64,000 nt of DNA, taken from assembly GCA_947597925.1 (NCBI GenBank), contig CANQFA010000003.1, positions 1-64,000 of the forward strand. The letters run 5' to 3'. Origin of the DNA: an uncultured Clostridia bacterium (GTDB taxonomy: Bacteria > Bacillota > Clostridia > Christensenellales > Borkfalkiaceae). Positions within the stretch are counted from its first letter, which is position 1; every line of letters starts with the position of its first letter. Position numbers and translations under genes: made by a program. This document shows, in pieces, positions 7,728-17,465 of this stretch. Below the pieces are notes generated by a model, which saw only the letters and a list, made by a program, of their open reading frames with translations, made no database searches and was not told the DNA's origin.

Positions 7728-9788
7728 TTAATGAGCGACGTCGTCGCCCATGGACCGGTCATAAAAGTGATATCTCGCCTTGCCCGCATATTTGGATACA
7801 TAGAGCGCGATATCCGCCTTGTGGGAAAGTTCTTCGTAGGTCTGCCCCTTCTCCGTCATCTCGACGATCCCCATGCTCACAGTGAGATCGAAGTCCTCGA
7901 CTTTGCCGCAGAGTGCCTTAAAGACACGGGCGATGATGGGATGGATGTCGCCGTCGTACTCGAAGACGATGAGAAATTCGTCGCCTCCCACCCGCGCGCA
8001 GAGGTCGTGGACCCGCGTGCTGTGGACGAGCCGCTCGGCGACTTCGCAGAGCACCTTGTCGCCGAACTGGTGCCCATAGACGTCGTTTGCGCTCTTGAAG
8101 TAGTCGATGTCAAAGATGGTGACGGCATATTTGTGGGCGGGGAAGGCGGCAAGCCGCTGCGGGAGCTCCTCCCATACGCCCTCACGGTTCAGAAGGCCCG
8201 TGAGCGGATCGCGGATGGACTTTTCCTTCAGCTCGCTCATGGCGACGTGAGTATCATTGATGTCCACGAGTTTGCCGATGATGCTCTCGAGCTCGGGAGT
8301 GACTTCGTCCGACCAGATCCCGCGCATGATGAAGCTGTACCACCTCATCTCGCCCCCGATCGGGAGTTCGCATTCGCAGCGGTACTCGGGCGAAGTGGGC
8401 GACGTACGGGTCAGGATCTTCCGGAATTTCTCGTACCAATGCTCGCCGAGCTGCTCCTTGAGGCGGAGGTTGCCTGCGGGATCGGAGAGGGCCTGCTCCA
8501 CGCCGAACTGCCTTGCGCCGCGCGCCGAGAGCTTGAGGATGTCTTCGGAAAAGCTGTATTCGAACTGGATCTCCTCGGTGAGCTCGGCATAGAAATTATA
8601 TTTCATGCGCTCGTAGTCGAGAAGTTTCAGGGTGCGGTCGGAGGCCTTGCTCTTTCCCCGCAGGCTGTCGCCCTTGGAGAGGAGGACGGCCTCTGCGAAC
8701 TTGCGGATCTCGATGCCCGAGAAGCCCTCCGCACTGCTCTTGGCAAGTTCGTCGCGGATGAGGTCGAACTCATCGGAAAGGCACTCGAGGAGGACGGGGT
8801 TAAAGGCGCCGCATTCGCCCGCGAGGATCATCTCCTTCGCCTTTTCGTGCGTGAAGGGCGGCTTGTAGACGCGCTCGCTCGTGAGGGCATCATAGACATC
8901 TGCCATCGCAACTATCTGGGCTGGAATGGGGATCTCGTCCCCCTTCAGGCCGTCGGGATATCCTCTGCCGTCCCAGCGCTCATGGTGCCAGCGGCAGATC
9001 TGGTAGGCGTAGCGGACGAGCGGGTCCTCCTGATAGGCGGTGAGCCCGCCGAGCATGTCGGCCCCGACCATGCTGTGGGTCTTCATGATGGCGTACTCTT
9101 CCGCTGTGAGTTTTCCGGGCTTATTTAAGATCTTGTCGTCGATGCAGATCTTGCCGATATCGTGCAGGGCGGAGGCCATGCCGATGATCGAGATCTCGCG
9201 CTCGGTCAGGGGATAGTGTGCCTTGTGTGCGAATTTGCGCAGGAGCATCTCCGTGATGATGCGGACATGGCGGATATGCAATCCGCTCTCTCCGTTGCGG
9301 AATTCGACGATATGGCTCAGGATATCCACCATCAGGTTGCTGTCCTTCTCCTTCTCGTTGATCTGCTCTTCGATGATGGAGATGAGCTGCCTCTGCTTGG
9401 CGTAGAGGAAGATGGTGTTGAGCACGCGGTGGTGGACGATGAAGGCATCGAAGGGGCGCATGATGAAGTCGGTCGCGCCCAGTCCGTATGCCCGCTCGAT
9501 CTGCGCCGAGGCAGTCTCGGCGGAGACCATGATCACGGGGAGGTCTTCGATGAGGCGGGTCCGCTTCATCTCCTCGAGGACTTCGAAGCCGTCCTTTCGG
9601 GGCATGACGATGTCGAGAAGGACGAGAGAGAAGGAATCGGCATCCTTGGCGAGGATATCAAGGGCGACTTCGCCGTCCTCTGCCTCGACGATGTCAAATT
9701 CGCCCATCAGCATATCCGCAAGGATAGAGCGGTTCATCTCGGAATCGTCTACGATGAGGATCTTCTCTCTGGTCTGTCCTTTTTGCAT
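7728..9788 (-). CDS. Response regulator with REC, HD-GYP and GGDEF domains
   Basis: 686 residues. The receiver covers about 1-125 with the acceptor Asp in LLDIVMPRKDG (about residue 59). A HD-GYP phosphodiesterase follows (about 165-335) with HDIGK and HHERWDGRGYPDGL intact. After a PAS-like stretch (about 390-520) comes a diguanylate cyclase domain with DIDYFKSAND and RVGGDEF intact. Both the making and breaking sites for cyclic di-GMP therefore look functional, with phosphorylation probably setting the balance. It lies between the Ig-domain protein and the HPt/kinase pair, upstream of pilB with its MshEN motifs. Confidence 0.9.
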   Translation of the reverse strand: MQKGQTREKILIVDDSEMNRSILADMLMGEFDIVEAEDGEVALDILAKDADSFSLVLLDIVMPRKDGFEVLEEMKRTRLIEDLPVIMVSAETASAQIERAYGLGATDFIMRPFDAFIVHHRVLNTIFLYAKQRQLISIIEEQINEKEKDSNLMVDILSHIVEFRNGESGLHIRHVRIITEMLLRKFAHKAHYPLTEREISIIGMASALHDIGKICIDDKILNKPGKLTAEEYAIMKTHSMVGADMLGGLTAYQEDPLVRYAYQICRWHHERWDGRGYPDGLKGDEIPIPAQIVAMADVYDALTSERVYKPPFTHEKAKEMILAGECGAFNPVLLECLSDEFDLIRDELAKSSAEGFSGIEIRKFAEAVLLSKGDSLRGKSKASDRTLKLLDYERMKYNFYAELTEEIQFEYSFSEDILKLSARGARQFGVEQALSDPAGNLRLKEQLGEHWYEKFRKILTRTSPTSPEYRCECELPIGGEMRWYSFIMRGIWSDEVTPELESIIGKLVDINDTHVAMSELKEKSIRDPLTGLLNREGVWEELPQRLAAFPAHKYAVTIFDIDYFKSANDVYGHQFGDKVLCEVAERLVHSTRVHDLCARVGGDEFLIVFEYDGDIHPIIARVFKALCGKVEDFDLTVSMGIVEMTEKGQTYEELSHKADIALYVSKYAGKARYHFYDRSMGDDVAH

Positions 9789-9815
9789 GGTCTTGCCTCG
9801 CGTGAATGATGGAAA

Positions 9816-12596
9816 TCAGTCTTCTTTCTTAAATACGCTGTCCTCTTCCGCCTTGGACTTGATCTCGCGGCGAACGAGGCCCTGCTCGATGAGCTGCACG
9901 ATATCCTGATAGGGTTCCGCGTAGTTCACTTCGGTGTGCTGTTTCATTTCGGGGATCCCGCGGTCCTCCATGACCCGCTCGATGAGGTCGAATGCAAGGC
10001 GCATGCGCTTCTCATTCTTGATGCGGAACATGCAGGGCGTCTCCGCGCTCGACTTATTGGCAGAGGCATCCTCCACCTTGTAGCGAGACTCGGCATATTC
10101 GGCGGGATTGAGGGGAAGGAAGAGGCAGAGCGTGTTGCCGCGATAGCTGATCTTCGCGACGACGACCCCCGCTACCTTATAGGTCTCCCGCTTCCAGCTC
10201 AGACGGTCGTGGACCTTCTTGTAGGAAAGGAGCTTATTCTTGATGGCGGAATAGTACCGCTTCGTGTCTTCATCGGACTGGATGACCTTCGCGCGGAAGC
10301 TCTTGTCATAGCGGAGGTTGCCGCCCTCGGCAGATTCCTCCCCCGCAAGGCTGACCCCGAGAGCCACCTCTTCCGCCGTCCGCGTCTCCTCTGCGGGCGC
10401 TTCGGCGGGTGTCTCCTCTGCGGGCGCCTCCTCGGCCGCGACGACCTCTTCGGCGGGAGCTTCCTCGGCGGGAGTTTCGGTCGCGACGACCTCTTCGGCG
10501 GGAGCCTCTTCCTGCTGTGCATCGGCGGCTGCGGCCTCCTCTGCGGGCTTCGTGCGGTAGGAGATCTCCTCGAGGGAATCGCCGCTCACCGTATAGCGCT
10601 TGGCAAGGCCGCGGTTGACGAGCTCGCGGATGCCCTCGTAGGGAAGATAGTAGTCCTCTGCGGCGCGGTCGGTGCGCACGGCGCCGAACTGCTCCATGGA
10701 GAGCGCGATGAGCTCGAGAGCGCGCTTGACGCGGGTATCGTTTTTGATGCGGTACATGCAGGGCGTATCCGCGAAGGAGCGGTTCGCCGAGACATCTTCC
10801 ACCTTATACTTCGTGTCGCCGAACTCGAAGGGATCGAGCGGGAGGAAGAGGCAGAGCACCTTTCCGCGGAAGCCGAACTTCGCGACCGTATCTCTGCCGC
10901 GGCGGAAGGTCTCCCTCTTCCAGCTCATGCGGTCCTTTACCTTTTTATAAGAGAGGAGGGCATTCTTGAGCACGGTATACCACTGCTTGAGCTCGTCATT
11001 GGACTGGATGAGGCGGGCGGTAAAGCTGCGGTCATAGCGAAGGACGCTGGTCTCGCCGTCTTCGTCGTCCTCGAAGGGGAAGGGAAGCACGACGGGCGCC
11101 TCTTCCTCCGCAAGCGCCTCGACGACGGGCTCTGCGGGGGCCTCTTCCACGACATGCTCTGCGGGTGCCTCTTCGACGACGGGTGCCGCGACGGTGATCG
11201 TGTAAGATGCCGTCTTTCCGCGGTAATTCACCCGCACTTCGCGCTCTCCCGCCTCGTTCATGTCGGGGATCTCGAGCTCATAGTCCTCGAGCTCCTCGCT
11301 GAAGGGCTCGGCGTCGTAGTCGGCGGTGACGAGAAGCCCCATGCAGTTGAAGGTCTCGCCCACGGCGAACTCGCGGCGCACGGCACTCGTGTCGAGCGTG
11401 ATGCCGACGAGGGCACGCGCCTCGGCGACGAACACGGGATAGGTCTGCGTATAGTCGCCGTAGCGGATGACGGCGATCTCCATCCCCTTCTTGGTGAGGA
11501 GGGGGGCATCGACGATAAAGTCGGTCACCTGCTCCTCGAAGGGCTCTGCATCGTAACGGGCGTAGACCACGAGGCCGCTGCTGTCGAAGACATCGCCGAT
11601 ATAGAAGTCCGTCTTGACGAGGGAGAGGTCGAGGTCGATGCCGAGGAGCTTGCGCTGCGGCTCGGCGGGGAGCACGTTCACGGTATAGGTCTCGAAGAAG
11701 TCGCCGTAGCGCACGGTGACTTGCTTCTCGCCCTCTTCATCGAAGGCGGGCTCCTCGACGGTGAAGTCGGTCACCTGCTCCTCGAAGGGTGCGGTATCGT
11801 AACGGGCAAAGACGGTGAGACCGCTATCGTCGAAAGCTTCCCCGAGGAAGAACTCGGTCTTCACGAGGGAGAGGTCGAGCTCGATGCCGAGGAGCATGCG
11901 CTCCTGCTCGGCGGGAAGGACGGTGACGGCATAGGTCTCGATGAAGTCGCCGTAGCGCACGGTGACCTGCTTCTCGCCCTCCGTATCCATGTCGGGCTCG
12001 TCGACGGAATAGCCGTATACCTCTTCGGAATAGGGCGGCACGTCGAAGATGGCGCGCACGGAGAGACCGCCGCATTCGAAGGGATCGCCCACGTGGAATT
12101 CCTTATGTACCGCGGAGGTATCGAGCGCGAGGCCGACGAGCGTCCTCTCTGCATCGGACGCCGCGATCTCGATGGAATAGACTGCGGTAAACCCGCCGTA
12201 GGAGACCGTGACGGTGGCGATGCCCTCCTGCGTCATGAGGGGCGCATCGACCAAGAAATCATTGACGACTTCGGACGCCGGCTCGCCGCTGTAATCTGCG
12301 GTCACGAGGAGCCCTTCGCTGTCGAAGTCCTCCCCCACCGTAAATCTGCGCTTTACGCTCGTCGTGTCGATCGATATGCCGAGGAGAGTCCTGTCTTTCT
12401 TCTCCTTCGCGGCATGCGTAACGAGGATGTTCTGTCTGCTTCTCGTCAAGGCATACTTGCGCACCATGAGAAGCACGAACACGATGAGTGCAAGTGCCAC
12501 CAATACGAGCTGCGCGAGCATCAGGACGAGGACCACCGTGGACACGGTCCAGTCGAGCTCCTGCCCGAAGATGACCGCCGCACATAAATCCAGCAT
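9816..12596 (-). CDS. Membrane-anchored protein with five Ig-like (Big_3-type) domains and a duplicated C-terminal domain
   Basis: 926 residues. One TM helix (about 18-45) is followed by a basic stretch, then five Ig-like repeats of about 75-80 residues starting at motifs such as RTLLGISIDT, RTLVGLALDT and RMLLGIELDL. Two copies of an unknown ~160-residue domain follow (each with RYDxSF, LLSYKKV, SWKRET and LCLFLPL), separated by Ala-Glu-Pro-rich linkers. The basic residues after the TM suggest, by the positive-inside rule, that the bulk is cytoplasmic, odd for Ig-like repeats. Function unknown; it heads the signalling/pilus gene run. AGGAGT precedes the ATG. Confidence 0.8.
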   Translation of the reverse strand: MLDLCAAVIFGQELDWTVSTVVLVLMLAQLVLVALALIVFVLLMVRKYALTRSRQNILVTHAAKEKKDRTLLGISIDTTSVKRRFTVGEDFDSEGLLVTADYSGEPASEVVNDFLVDAPLMTQEGIATVTVSYGGFTAVYSIEIAASDAERTLVGLALDTSAVHKEFHVGDPFECGGLSVRAIFDVPPYSEEVYGYSVDEPDMDTEGEKQVTVRYGDFIETYAVTVLPAEQERMLLGIELDLSLVKTEFFLGEAFDDSGLTVFARYDTAPFEEQVTDFTVEEPAFDEEGEKQVTVRYGDFFETYTVNVLPAEPQRKLLGIDLDLSLVKTDFYIGDVFDSSGLVVYARYDAEPFEEQVTDFIVDAPLLTKKGMEIAVIRYGDYTQTYPVFVAEARALVGITLDTSAVRREFAVGETFNCMGLLVTADYDAEPFSEELEDYELEIPDMNEAGEREVRVNYRGKTASYTITVAAPVVEEAPAEHVVEEAPAEPVVEALAEEEAPVVLPFPFEDDEDGETSVLRYDRSFTARLIQSNDELKQWYTVLKNALLSYKKVKDRMSWKRETFRRGRDTVAKFGFRGKVLCLFLPLDPFEFGDTKYKVEDVSANRSFADTPCMYRIKNDTRVKRALELIALSMEQFGAVRTDRAAEDYYLPYEGIRELVNRGLAKRYTVSGDSLEEISYRTKPAEEAAAADAQQEEAPAEEVVATETPAEEAPAEEVVAAEEAPAEETPAEAPAEETRTAEEVALGVSLAGEESAEGGNLRYDKSFRAKVIQSDEDTKRYYSAIKNKLLSYKKVHDRLSWKRETYKVAGVVVAKISYRGNTLCLFLPLNPAEYAESRYKVEDASANKSSAETPCMFRIKNEKRMRLAFDLIERVMEDRGIPEMKQHTEVNYAEPYQDIVQLIEQGLVRREIKSKAEEDSVFKKED

Positions 12597-12719
12597 AGTG
12601 TTACTCCTTTTTCTCCGACGTCTTTTTTACGGTTCCATTGGAAACGGGTGAAATGGGGTCTGCATCCACAAACGCGCGCATCGCGCGCGAGGCGGGCAAG
12701 AAAAACCCAATTTGTATAT

Positions 12720-12748
12720 AGTCTAACACAATTTCCGACAAAATACAA
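12720..12748 (-). promoter_or_regulatory. Candidate promoter for the Ig-domain/signalling/pilus gene run
   Basis: On the minus strand a TTGTAT-like -35 (12743-12748) and TAGACT-like -10 (12720-12725) are 17 bases apart; a TATATA overlaps the same place. The match is only moderate. The remaining leader down to 12597 holds no other gene; with the terminator below it accounts for the gap 12597-12910. Confidence 0.35.
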
Positions 12749-12858
12749 GCGTTTGAGCAAAGTTTTTTATAAAATACAGATAAAATTTTTCCCAATCGAA
12801 GCCACCGCCCGAAAAGTGTGTCATTTTTCGCAAATTGAGCCCCATTTCCCCATTTCGC

Positions 12859-12890
12859 AAAAAAATGAGGCTCCCGCATGGGGAGCCCCG
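12859..12890 (-). terminator. Rho-independent terminator after the solute-binding protein gene
   Basis: On the minus strand GGCTCCC and GGGAGCC form a 7-bp stem with a five-base loop, followed by a T run (12859-12865), about 20 bases after the stop codon of the gene ending at 12911. Confidence 0.8.
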
Positions 12891-12910
12891 CAAAGGTCCT
12901 TTTCGGACTT

Positions 12911-14218
12911 TTAACCTGCGTCTTCCGCCGACTTCCGCACGATCGGGAACCCGCGGACCGCCTCGGCGATATCCGCACCCTCGCCCACCTTTTGGAGAAG
13001 CTGCCACCATGCCGTGCGCGCATCCGCCCAATTCGGGGTGACCTGATAGTAGTCGCCGAGATAGCGGCTGAAGATGCCGTATTCCTGCATGAGTTCGTCG
13101 TTTTCATAGGGGTCGTGCTCCATTTCGCGCACGGGAAGATAGGAGGAGAGGGTCACCGCGCCCGCATACTTTTCCGTGACGATGTAGCGGATGAACTCCT
13201 TCGCCGCCTCGATGCGCGCCTCGTCGCCGTTGTCGAAGACGCCGAATCCCCAGATGCCGCCCGCAAGCGAGGGTTCGCTGTCTCCGTCCGTGGGGAAGGC
13301 CATGGGGAAGATGTCGAACTCCGATTCGAGGTCGGGCATCGCGTGGTTGATCTCGGCGACAACATTCCAGCAAAATGCCATGGCGAGGTCGCCGCTGCAA
13401 AACGCTTCGATCTCTTCGGAGCCTACCATGTCCGCGTCGAAGCGGATGCCGTCGAGCTCTCTGAGGAGTTCGAGCGCGCGGATATTCTGCTCACTGTCCA
13501 CGGTATACGCCGTGTGTTCTTCATTTGTGAAGGTCCCGCCGTAGAGGTTGGTGACGAGTGCACGTGTCCCCTGATCGCCGCCCTGATCCTTGCAATAGAC
13601 GGCCGCGACGTCCTTTTCGATCCCCTCGCGGTCATAATATTCCTTGATCTTGCCCACTGCGGCGATGAAGTCCTGCGTCGACCACGTGTGCGTCGCTTCA
13701 TCGATATATTGCCACGCGTCCGCCGCCTCGAAGAGGTCACGGTTGATGGCCATGCAGTGTGTCGTCATGCAGATGGGGTAGATATAGTAGCTGTCCCCGC
13801 TGCGGCAGGCCTTTTCGACGCTCGGGTTGATGGCGGAGGCTTCCTCTTCCTCCCAGAGGTCGCCGAGGTCGGCCATGAGGTCGCGGGCGCCCCAGTTTGC
13901 GGAGAGCCGCTCGGGGCCCTCGAGGATGAGGTCGGGCGCCTTGCCCGCGGCGATCGCCTCCTCCACTGCCGCATCCCCCGTCGTGTAGTCCACGGTCGAG
14001 ACATTGACGAGGATATCGGGATGGGCATTGTGGAAGGCCGTCACAAAGGAGGCAATGCGGTTTTCCTTGCCCCATCCCCCCACGGGATAGGTCCAGAGGG
14101 TGATCTCCGTCTTCTCCTTGTCTTTGTCCTTGTCCTTCTCCTTGTCGCCCTCCGTGGGCGTGCATGCCGCAAAGGTCAGAAGGATGAGGGATGCGATGAT
14201 ACAGAAAAACTTTTTCAT
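12911..14218 (-). CDS. Extracellular solute-binding lipoprotein (orphan, ABC family 1-like)
   Basis: 435 residues with a lipoprotein signal: MKKFF, hydrophobic core, and a lipobox ending FAAC (Cys 19). A charged DKEKDKDKDKEK linker follows, then a periplasmic-binding-protein fold typical of sugar/oligosaccharide binders (TEITLWTYPVGGWG start, APDLILEG, GGIWGFGVF). No permease or ATPase gene is next to it. The upstream neighbour, 19 bases away, is a hybrid kinase with an extracellular sensor, so a role as ligand presenter to that kinase is plausible. AAGGAGGTCCTT precedes the ATG. Confidence 0.85.
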   Translation of the reverse strand: MKKFFCIIASLILLTFAACTPTEGDKEKDKDKDKEKTEITLWTYPVGGWGKENRIASFVTAFHNAHPDILVNVSTVDYTTGDAAVEEAIAAGKAPDLILEGPERLSANWGARDLMADLGDLWEEEEASAINPSVEKACRSGDSYYIYPICMTTHCMAINRDLFEAADAWQYIDEATHTWSTQDFIAAVGKIKEYYDREGIEKDVAAVYCKDQGGDQGTRALVTNLYGGTFTNEEHTAYTVDSEQNIRALELLRELDGIRFDADMVGSEEIEAFCSGDLAMAFCWNVVAEINHAMPDLESEFDIFPMAFPTDGDSEPSLAGGIWGFGVFDNGDEARIEAAKEFIRYIVTEKYAGAVTLSSYLPVREMEHDPYENDELMQEYGIFSRYLGDYYQVTPNWADARTAWWQLLQKVGEGADIAEAVRGFPIVRKSAEDAG

Positions 14219-14237
14219 AAGGACCTCCTTCCCCGCG

Positions 14238-16463
14238 CTATTTCCGAGGGGAACCGAGATATTCGTTCAGAAGTTTACAGACGAGGTCCATGTCGATGGG
14301 CTTCGCGGTGTGGGCATCCATGCCGCAGGCGAGACAGCGCGACACGTCCTCCGAGAAGGCATCTGCACTCATGGCGATGATGGGCACGGTCTTGGCATCG
14401 GGACGGTCCATGGCGCGGATCGCCACGGTGGACTCATAGCCCGACATGACGGGCATGCGGATGTCCATGAAGATGGCGTCGTAATATCCCACGGGCGAGG
14501 CGGCGAAGCGGTCTGCACAGATCTTGCCGTCTTCCGCGCTCTCGACGGTGAGGCCGATCTCCGAGAAGAGCTCCTCGGCGATTTCGCGGTTGAGCGCATT
14601 GTCCTCCGCGAGAAGGATGCGCTTTCCCGTGAAGTCGACGGTCTCGGGCGCTTCCTCGTGCTTGCTCTCCTTGGGCGCCTCCGCCCGCATGAGGTCGAGG
14701 GTGATGAAGAACTCCGTCCCCTTATTGGGCTCGCTCTGGAGCTCGATGGTGCCGTGCATGGCGTCGATGATGAACTTCGTGATGGCCATGCCGAGGCCCG
14801 AGCCCTCTATCTGCTGCACTCTGCCGTCGTCTTCGCGGGAGAATGCCTCGAAGACCTTTTCGCGGAATTCCTTGGTCATGCCGATGCCCGTATCGCGGAC
14901 GCGGAGGAGGACGCGCACATGGTCATCGCCCTGCGGCGAGGCCTCCTCGAGGCAGGAGACGAAGATGCTCCCCTCCTCGGGCGTGAACTTCACGGCATTT
15001 CCGAGGAGATTCAGAAGGACCTGATTGAGCCGCACGCCGTCGCAGAGCACGTATTCGCTCGGGAGGTCCCCTATCTCCGTGGTGAGCGTCTGCCGCTTGA
15101 CCTCTACCTGCGACTGCACGATATTGACGGCATTTTCCACCGTCTCACGGATGGAGAGCGCCTCCTCGCGCAGGTCGAACTTTCCGCTCTCGATCTTGGA
15201 CATGTCGAGGATATTATTGATGAGCCCGAGGAGCTGACGGCTCGAGACGGCGATCTTTTCGAGACAATTTTCCACCTGCTCGCGATTTCCGAGGTTGGAG
15301 GATGCGATGGCAATCATGCCGATGATGCCGTTCATCGGGGTGCGGATATCGTGGCTCATATTGGACAAAAAGGCGCTCTTTGCGCGGTTTGCGCGCTCTG
15401 CGGAGCGGCGCGCCTCCTCCAGCTCGCGCATGTGGCGCTGCGCGAGGCGGAAATAGCAGAGGAAGACCACGGACAGGGCGAGAAGGATGACGACACAGCT
15501 CATCACGGACGCCCATCCCCAGGCGGAGCTCAGGGCATTGACCGTCTCGTCGATGGGGCCGTAGGGAAGGACAAAGATGAGATACCAGTCCGAATTGGGC
15601 AGGCGTTCCTCATAGAGGAAGCGGCGCTCCCCCTCGAGATTGAACTCCGCGGAAAAGGTCTCCCCGTCCCCCATCGCCTCCTGAAGTTCGGCAAGGCAGG
15701 CCTCCTTTTCGATGGGCTTGCCGTTCGTCTTCATGGGGCCGTATACATTGCGCACGCGCTCGAAGTAGTTGGTCTCCGTGACGCTCACCGAATAGCCGCC
15801 GCCCCGTATGACGATGGAACCCTCGGAATCGATGACGAAATAGTAGTAGTACGTGGAGTAGTCGGACTCCACCGAGAGGACATTTTCCCTGATGTAGGCG
15901 CGGCTGAGTGCGGCGACGAGGGCGACGCTCCTTCCTCCCTCCTCGAGGGGATAGGCGGCGGGAACGCTCAGGAGGATGACCTCCGTATCCTCGTGCGGCT
16001 TGGCATCGGTAGAGCCCTCCTCTATGATCGTCGCACTCGCCACGGTCTCCTGCTTGGCGAGGACGGCGCTGCGGAACTCCTCCTCACGGTCCACATCGAT
16101 CCCCTTCCCGAACCCGTCGATCAGTTCGAAGGTCCCGTCTTCGGAGTAGAGTGCGAGATGCGAAAATTCGCACGAACGGGCGAGAGAGCGGAGGCTGGTG
16201 CGCATATTGGGGACGCTCTGCACCTTATCGGGCTGCACGGCGTCGATGATGACATTGAGCTGATTGCGGCGGAGCTCCAATTCGGTGCTGAAGCGCGTCG
16301 CCGACTGGTCGCTGATGCTTGCCATGTACTGGGAGCCGAGTTCTCCGATCGCATCGGAACTCTGCCCGTTCATGACGACCGCCATAAGGGTAAAGACCGT
16401 AACGCAGAGAAGCGATACGCAGACAATGCTGATGAGAAGAAATCTTGCGGTCTTATTTTTCAT
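14238..16463 (-). CDS. Membrane-bound hybrid sensor histidine kinase with one receiver domain
   Basis: 741 residues. TM1 about 7-30, an extracellular dCache-like sensor to about 305, TM2 about 308-330, H-box [12 protein letters not shown] (His about 370), HATPase with [10 protein letters not shown], and a C-terminal receiver (about 610-735) with [12 protein letters not shown]. It is similar in layout to the hybrid kinase at 4540-7308, but has one receiver fewer. GAGGT precedes the ATG and a TATAAT -10 lies 24 bases upstream, so it starts its own transcript with the solute-binding protein gene. Confidence 0.9.
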   Translation of the reverse strand: MKNKTARFLLISIVCVSLLCVTVFTLMAVVMNGQSSDAIGELGSQYMASISDQSATRFSTELELRRNQLNVIIDAVQPDKVQSVPNMRTSLRSLARSCEFSHLALYSEDGTFELIDGFGKGIDVDREEEFRSAVLAKQETVASATIIEEGSTDAKPHEDTEVILLSVPAAYPLEEGGRSVALVAALSRAYIRENVLSVESDYSTYYYYFVIDSEGSIVIRGGGYSVSVTETNYFERVRNVYGPMKTNGKPIEKEACLAELQEAMGDGETFSAEFNLEGERRFLYEERLPNSDWYLIFVLPYGPIDETVNALSSAWGWASVMSCVVILLALSVVFLCYFRLAQRHMRELEEARRSAERANRAKSAFLSNMSHDIRTPMNGIIGMIAIASSNLGNREQVENCLEKIAVSSRQLLGLINNILDMSKIESGKFDLREEALSIRETVENAVNIVQSQVEVKRQTLTTEIGDLPSEYVLCDGVRLNQVLLNLLGNAVKFTPEEGSIFVSCLEEASPQGDDHVRVLLRVRDTGIGMTKEFREKVFEAFSREDDGRVQQIEGSGLGMAITKFIIDAMHGTIELQSEPNKGTEFFITLDLMRAEAPKESKHEEAPETVDFTGKRILLAEDNALNREIAEELFSEIGLTVESAEDGKICADRFAASPVGYYDAIFMDIRMPVMSGYESTVAIRAMDRPDAKTVPIIAMSADAFSEDVSRCLACGMDAHTAKPIDMDLVCKLLNEYLGSPRK

Positions 16464-16486
16464 CGGGTGACCTCATTCGGCTTTTA

Positions 16487-16515
16487 TTATATCACGCCTC
16501 ACTTGAAAAATAAAG
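16487..16515 (-). promoter_or_regulatory. Promoter of the kinase/solute-binding protein transcript
   Basis: A perfect TATAAT (minus strand, 16487-16492) lies 24 bases before the kinase start. The -35 region is weak (CTTTAT or TTTATT, 16-17 bases upstream). Confidence 0.6.
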
Positions 16516-16629
16516 TGTTTTGCGGAAATTTCTCGGGAAAAAGTTGACGCGCGCGATGCGCGTGGCGAGAAAGCGGGACTTCTGCATGGGAAACAGAGAG
16601 CATGTTTTCATGGAAAATACGGGAACTTG

Positions 16630-16673
16630 ACAAAAAATGCGGCACCCATGTCCGTAACAGAGCGCCGCGTTTT
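16630..16673. terminator. Bidirectional terminator after plsY
   Basis: GCGGCAC (16639-16645) and GCGCCGC (16662-16668) pair, with T runs on both outer sides (TTTTTT on the minus strand, GTTTTT on the plus strand). It lies just past the plsY stop and ends the lgt-to-plsY operon. Confidence 0.7.
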
Positions 16674-16679
16674 TGCGAT

Positions 16680-17465
16680 CTACATATTTTTCATGCCGCG
16701 CTTGCCCCGCGAGAGCTTGCGGACGGACGTGCGGTGCTCCTCCCCCGCGAAGAGGCGGACGAGGTTCTTCCTGTGCGCGGACCACGTGAGGACATTGAGG
16801 GCGAGGAGCATCATGAAGCAGGCGATCGTCCAGGGCTCGCCGAGGCAGCCCTGATAGCGCAGATAGAAGAGGATGCCCTGCCAGATCGAGAAGCCCGTGA
16901 CGCCGAGCAGCGACCCCATGGAGCCGTATTCGGTCAGGGCAATGAACCCCACGATGCCGAAGAGGAGGACGACGAGAGAGACGAGGATATACCACGGGTC
17001 TTCGCACGAGATGCAGAACCAGAAGAGCCCGAGCGTGGACGCAATGCCCTTCCCGCCCTTGAAGCGCATGGTAACGGGCCAGATGTGTCCGATGATGACG
17101 AAGACGCCGCAGAAGTAGCGTGTGAAGTCCGAAATGGCGACCTCGGTGCCCGAAAATACATATCCGCGGAAGATAAAGAAGCTGATGACGGCGGGGACGC
17201 CCCCCTTGCAGGCATCGAGCAGGAAGTTCAGAAGTCCCACCTTCAGCCCGAACTCGCGGCTCATATTCATGGTGCCGGGGTTGCCGCTCCCGATCTTGCG
17301 CACGTCCTTATGCTTGATCTTTGCAATGAGCACGGCGAAGTTGAAACAGCCGATAAAGTAGCAGAGGACGGCCATGAGGAGGAACCAGTACCACAGCTCG
17401 GAAAAGGAGAGAGATCTCTCGACTGCGGCTGCGCCTTCGCTCGAGATGACGGAAAGGAAGTTCAT
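16680..17465 (-). CDS. plsY: Glycerol-3-phosphate acyltransferase PlsY
   Basis: 261 residues with about six membrane segments. The family motifs GSGNPGTMNMSR and GHIWPVTMRFKGGKG are clear. PlsY moves the acyl group from acyl-phosphate to glycerol-3-phosphate, making lysophosphatidic acid for phospholipid synthesis at the membrane. It is longer than most PlsY proteins (about 200 residues) because of a basic C-terminal tail and a 25-residue N-terminal extension. Its ATG overlaps the der stop codon (ATGA), so it is translationally coupled; der-plsY is a common order in Bacillota. Confidence 0.92.
   Translation of the reverse strand: MNFLSVISSEGAAAVERSLSFSELWYWFLLMAVLCYFIGCFNFAVLIAKIKHKDVRKIGSGNPGTMNMSREFGLKVGLLNFLLDACKGGVPAVISFFIFRGYVFSGTEVAISDFTRYFCGVFVIIGHIWPVTMRFKGGKGIASTLGLFWFCISCEDPWYILVSLVVLLFGIVGFIALTEYGSMGSLLGVTGFSIWQGILFYLRYQGCLGEPWTIACFMMLLALNVLTWSAHRKNLVRLFAGEEHRTSVRKLSRGKRGMKNM

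Noticed and set aside
12671-12695. GC-rich palindrome GCGCGCATCGCGCGCG, with a similar one near 16548
   Set aside because: Short alternating CG runs are common in this GC-rich sequence; no consistent context beyond lying upstream of two start sites.
4627-16547. Long plus-strand ORFs (for example 4627-6297, 7524-9128, 9936-12587, 14100-16547)
   Set aside because: They are antisense to strong minus-strand genes, rich in Asp/Glu/His/Arg runs, and lack ribosome sites; the GC-rich codon use keeps the opposite frame open.
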